DNA of 7,494 nt from Candidatus Altarchaeum sp. (GTDB taxonomy: Archaea > Altiarchaeota > Altiarchaeia > Altiarchaeales > Altiarchaeaceae). The position numbers and the translations under genes were made by a program. Shown in pieces: positions 6,102-7,494 of the stretch; within the stretch, counting starts at the first letter, position 1; each line of letters opens with the position of its first letter. The stretch is taken from NCBI GenBank assembly GCA_018260755.1, contig JAGTWP010000030.1:8753-16246 (forward strand), given 5' to 3'. The notes beneath the pieces were generated by a model. That model ran no database searches. It was not told where the DNA came from and was given only the letters and a program-made list of their open reading frames with translations.

Positions 6102-6839
6102 ATGCGTCTCATTATTAAAATTTTGCCAAAGGAAATTTTTGCATACGAAGAAATAAGCAAATACTTTATTCACTCGTTTATATGGAATTTGCTTAAAGAT
6201 ACGGAATTTTCTAAATTTCACGATACGAAGAAATTTAAATTTTTCACATTTTCAAATATATTTCCTGTCCGCGAGTTTAAATTTAACGAAGAAAAGCTGC
6301 TCATTATTTCTTCTCCGAATGATTACTTTGTAGATACAATTGCAGAAAAATTACAGAACATCAGATATTTAAAGTTTGGAATTCATGAATTTGAAGTGAA
6401 GGAATTTAAGAAATTTTCAATGGAATTAAAACAACGATGGGAAACATCTACGCCTATTGTTTTGTATGAAAATAATAATACGAACACATATTATTCAACA
6501 AACAGGAATCCAGATTTAAATTTCTTTCTTGAACGACTAAAGGATAATGCGCTGAAAAAATTTAACGCTTTCTATAATAAAAATTTCGGTTTTGAGGAAC
6601 CAATATTTGACAGATTGTTCTTCAAAAGGCAGGTTGCTGTCCATATGAGAAAAGATATGACTGACTTTTTGTTTTTGGGAACATTGTGGGAGTTTGAGCT
6701 CAATTTATTGCGGATGAATGAAGAAAAAAGAAGGTTTTATGAATTCATAATGGACTGCGGACTGGGAGAAAAAAACAGTTTATGGTTTGGATTTGTGAAT
6801 ATGAAAAGAGAGAAAGGTTGGGTAGTGCTAAACAAGTAA
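6102..6839 (+). CDS. cas6: CRISPR-associated endoribonuclease Cas6
   Basis: A 245-residue Cas6, the metal-independent RNase that cuts pre-crRNA within the repeat in type I and III systems. The N-terminal ferredoxin-like domain shows FKFFTFSNIFP (45-55), a family hallmark. The C-terminal domain ends with the glycine-rich loop DCGLGEKNSLWFGFVN (218-233), where most relatives have NSLGFG; Trp228 replaces a Gly. Candidate catalytic residues are H40 and K46, whose six-residue spacing matches His46 and Lys52 of Pyrococcus furiosus Cas6. No Tyr sits at the place matching Tyr31, which is common in this variable family. The gene follows radB by 13 bp. No cas1, cas2, effector gene or repeat array is in the window, so it is either a stand-alone Cas6 or separated from its system. 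It looks intact. Confidence 0.92.
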   Translation: MRLIIKILPKEIFAYEEISKYFIHSFIWNLLKDTEFSKFHDTKKFKFFTFSNIFPVREFKFNEEKLLIISSPNDYFVDTIAEKLQNIRYLKFGIHEFEVKEFKKFSMELKQRWETSTPIVLYENNNTNTYYSTNRNPDLNFFLERLKDNALKKFNAFYNKNFGFEEPIFDRLFFKRQVAVHMRKDMTDFLFLGTLWEFELNLLRMNEEKRRFYEFIMDCGLGEKNSLWFGFVNMKREKGWVVLNK

Positions 6840-6906
6840 ATGATAAAATTTAATATTTAAACCAAAATTCAATAATGTGAAAGGTTAAACCGTAACTTTG
6901 CTGATT

Positions 6907-7197
6907 TTAAGTAATTGGTACCCCTACACTCTCAATAACTTTCTTTATTTTTTTAGGTATTTCTGATGTTATCCATTTATCTCCTATTTTGAGTTTATGT
7001 ACTCGCGAAAAATGCATAAGAATGTCCTTTGGAGAATTATTCTTCAACATTTTTTTATTAACCAACAAGTTGTAAATCCTATAGTAAAATATAAGAGATA
7101 TGAAATTTACAAACATCCATCCTTCCATTTGATAATCATCCTGCACATATGTTCTATCAGCGTCCAAAATATTCTTAAAAGCATCAAATACTGTCGC
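6907..7197 (-). pseudogene. C-terminal fragment of a DDE transposase (IS4/IS1634-like)
   Basis: The frame from 7197 to the TAA at 6907-6909 reads TVFDAFKNILDADRTYVQDD, then a hydrophobic stretch EGWMFVNFISLIFYYRIYNL, then SPKDILMHFSRVHKLKIGDK and SEIPKKIKKVIESVG. This is the C-terminal end of a DDE transposase of the kind found in archaeal IS4/IS1634-type elements; VFDAFKN around the last catalytic Glu region and LDADRTY are typical. A TGA at 7198-7200 closes the frame. Just beyond it, another frame reads YERQ, which would fit the preceding motif, so a frameshift or small deletion is likely; past about 7210 I see no transposase similarity. The N-terminal three quarters, including the first catalytic Asp residues, is missing. 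The TTG at 7167 is not a true start. The fragment is convergent with cas6, 67 bp beyond its stop. Confidence 0.8.
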
Positions 7198-7345
7198 TCA
7201 TATACTTATTATTATTGAACTTTTGTGTTTTGCATTTTATAGTGTATTTAACTTAATTTATATTTGAATTTGCGCTTGAATTTTAAAATTTGCAAAACTT
7301 CAACAATGTATTTTATCTCCATCAGTGAAAATCAACATAAGAGCG

Positions 7346-7364
7346 AAAATATTTGAAATATTTT
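7346..7364. repeat. Perfect 8-bp palindrome with 3-nt loop
   Basis: AAAATATT / AATATTTT flank the loop TGA. Being all A/T the hairpin is weak. It could be a protein-binding site or chance. Confidence 0.45.
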
Positions 7365-7427
7365 TAAGATTGAAACTTTATTTATAAATTTTCAGTAAAA
7401 TTTTGTCACCTCACTTCGTTCGGAGAT

Positions 7428-7494
7428 TTACAAAATGCTTTGCATTTTGTAAGATTGAAATCAAAAGATTTCAGTATTTCAAAATTTCATTTTG
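7428..7494. repeat. Chain of three adjacent short hairpins at the window edge
   Basis: Three perfect stems follow each other: TTACAAAATGC-TTT-GCATTTTGTAA (7428-7452, 11 bp), TGAAATC-AAAA-GATTTCA (7456-7473, 7 bp), and CAAAAT-TTC-ATTTTG (7480-7494, 6 bp, perhaps longer beyond the edge). Spacers are 3 and 6 nt. The chain is preceded by CCTCACTTCGTTCGGAG (7409-7425). It may be a genomic palindromic repeat cluster. Confidence 0.75.

Larger units (their letters stand above)
7198..7494. other. Non-coding A/T-rich right end with short palindromes
   Basis: About 300 bp with no supported gene on either strand. It contains the 7346-7364 palindrome and the hairpin chain from 7428 to the window edge. 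The 10-mer AAGATTGAAA occurs twice (7366-7375, 7451-7460), resembling the 3' end of some CRISPR repeats, but no repeat-spacer pattern follows. Confidence 0.6.

Noticed and set aside
6997-7218. 73-codon plus-strand ORF opposite the transposase fragment
   Set aside because: The minus strand carries clear transposase similarity over the same bases; this ORF has none.
7366-7460. CRISPR array next to cas6
   Set aside because: Only a 10-bp match recurs once at 85-bp distance, with no full-length repeats and no uniform spacers, so an array call is not supported within the window.

Overview
The window is strongly A+T-rich and archaeal. The clearest evidence is a RadB recombinase, a family known from archaea, supported by an archaeal-type Cas6, an archaeal-style TATA element and genes without clear Shine-Dalgarno sites. 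A membrane-anchored thioredoxin-like protein and a UPF0104 membrane protein suggest an uncultured lineage such as DPANN or Altiarchaeota. That placement is inference. No rRNA or tRNA gene was found to anchor it.

Layout. The left end (1-537, +) is the 3' part of an acetylglutamate-kinase-like gene. It carries a 30-bp tandem repeat and has lost the usual active-site motifs. It converges with a metallo-beta-lactamase-fold hydrolase (575-1198, -). A broken N-terminal piece of a P-type cation ATPase (1267-1542, +) lies divergent to the hydrolase, with a TATA-like box between them. A minus-strand cluster then runs from 3973 down to 1749: a 49-codon small gene, a processive family 2 glycosyltransferase, and a membrane-anchored thioredoxin-like protein whose CxxC has been reduced to one cysteine. 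A mostly non-coding 355-bp stretch (3974-4328) with inverted and tandem repeats separates this from a plus-strand cluster: a UPF0104/flippase-like membrane protein, radB, then cas6 (4329-6839), with gaps of 2 and 13 bp. The right end holds a truncated DDE transposase (6907-7197, -) and a chain of small hairpins running off the window.

How the genes may work together. The minus cluster looks like an envelope module: polysaccharide synthesis plus an extracytoplasmic redox or scaffold protein. The plus cluster is mixed: a lipid or glycan membrane protein, a recombination regulator and a CRISPR RNA-processing nuclease, apparently on one transcript. No other cas gene and no CRISPR array is visible, so Cas6 would act on an array elsewhere.

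Recurrent short tandem duplications (30-bp x2 exact over 20 bp, 30-bp x2 imperfect, 15-bp x3 exact, 13-bp x3 exact), a gene remnant and a transposase remnant suggest a genome with active slippage or duplication and mobile-element decay. I did not find a clearly new multi-gene system. The best leads are the radB-cas6 coupling, the 49-codon gene before the glycosyltransferase, and the two proteins that kept their fold but lost catalytic residues.
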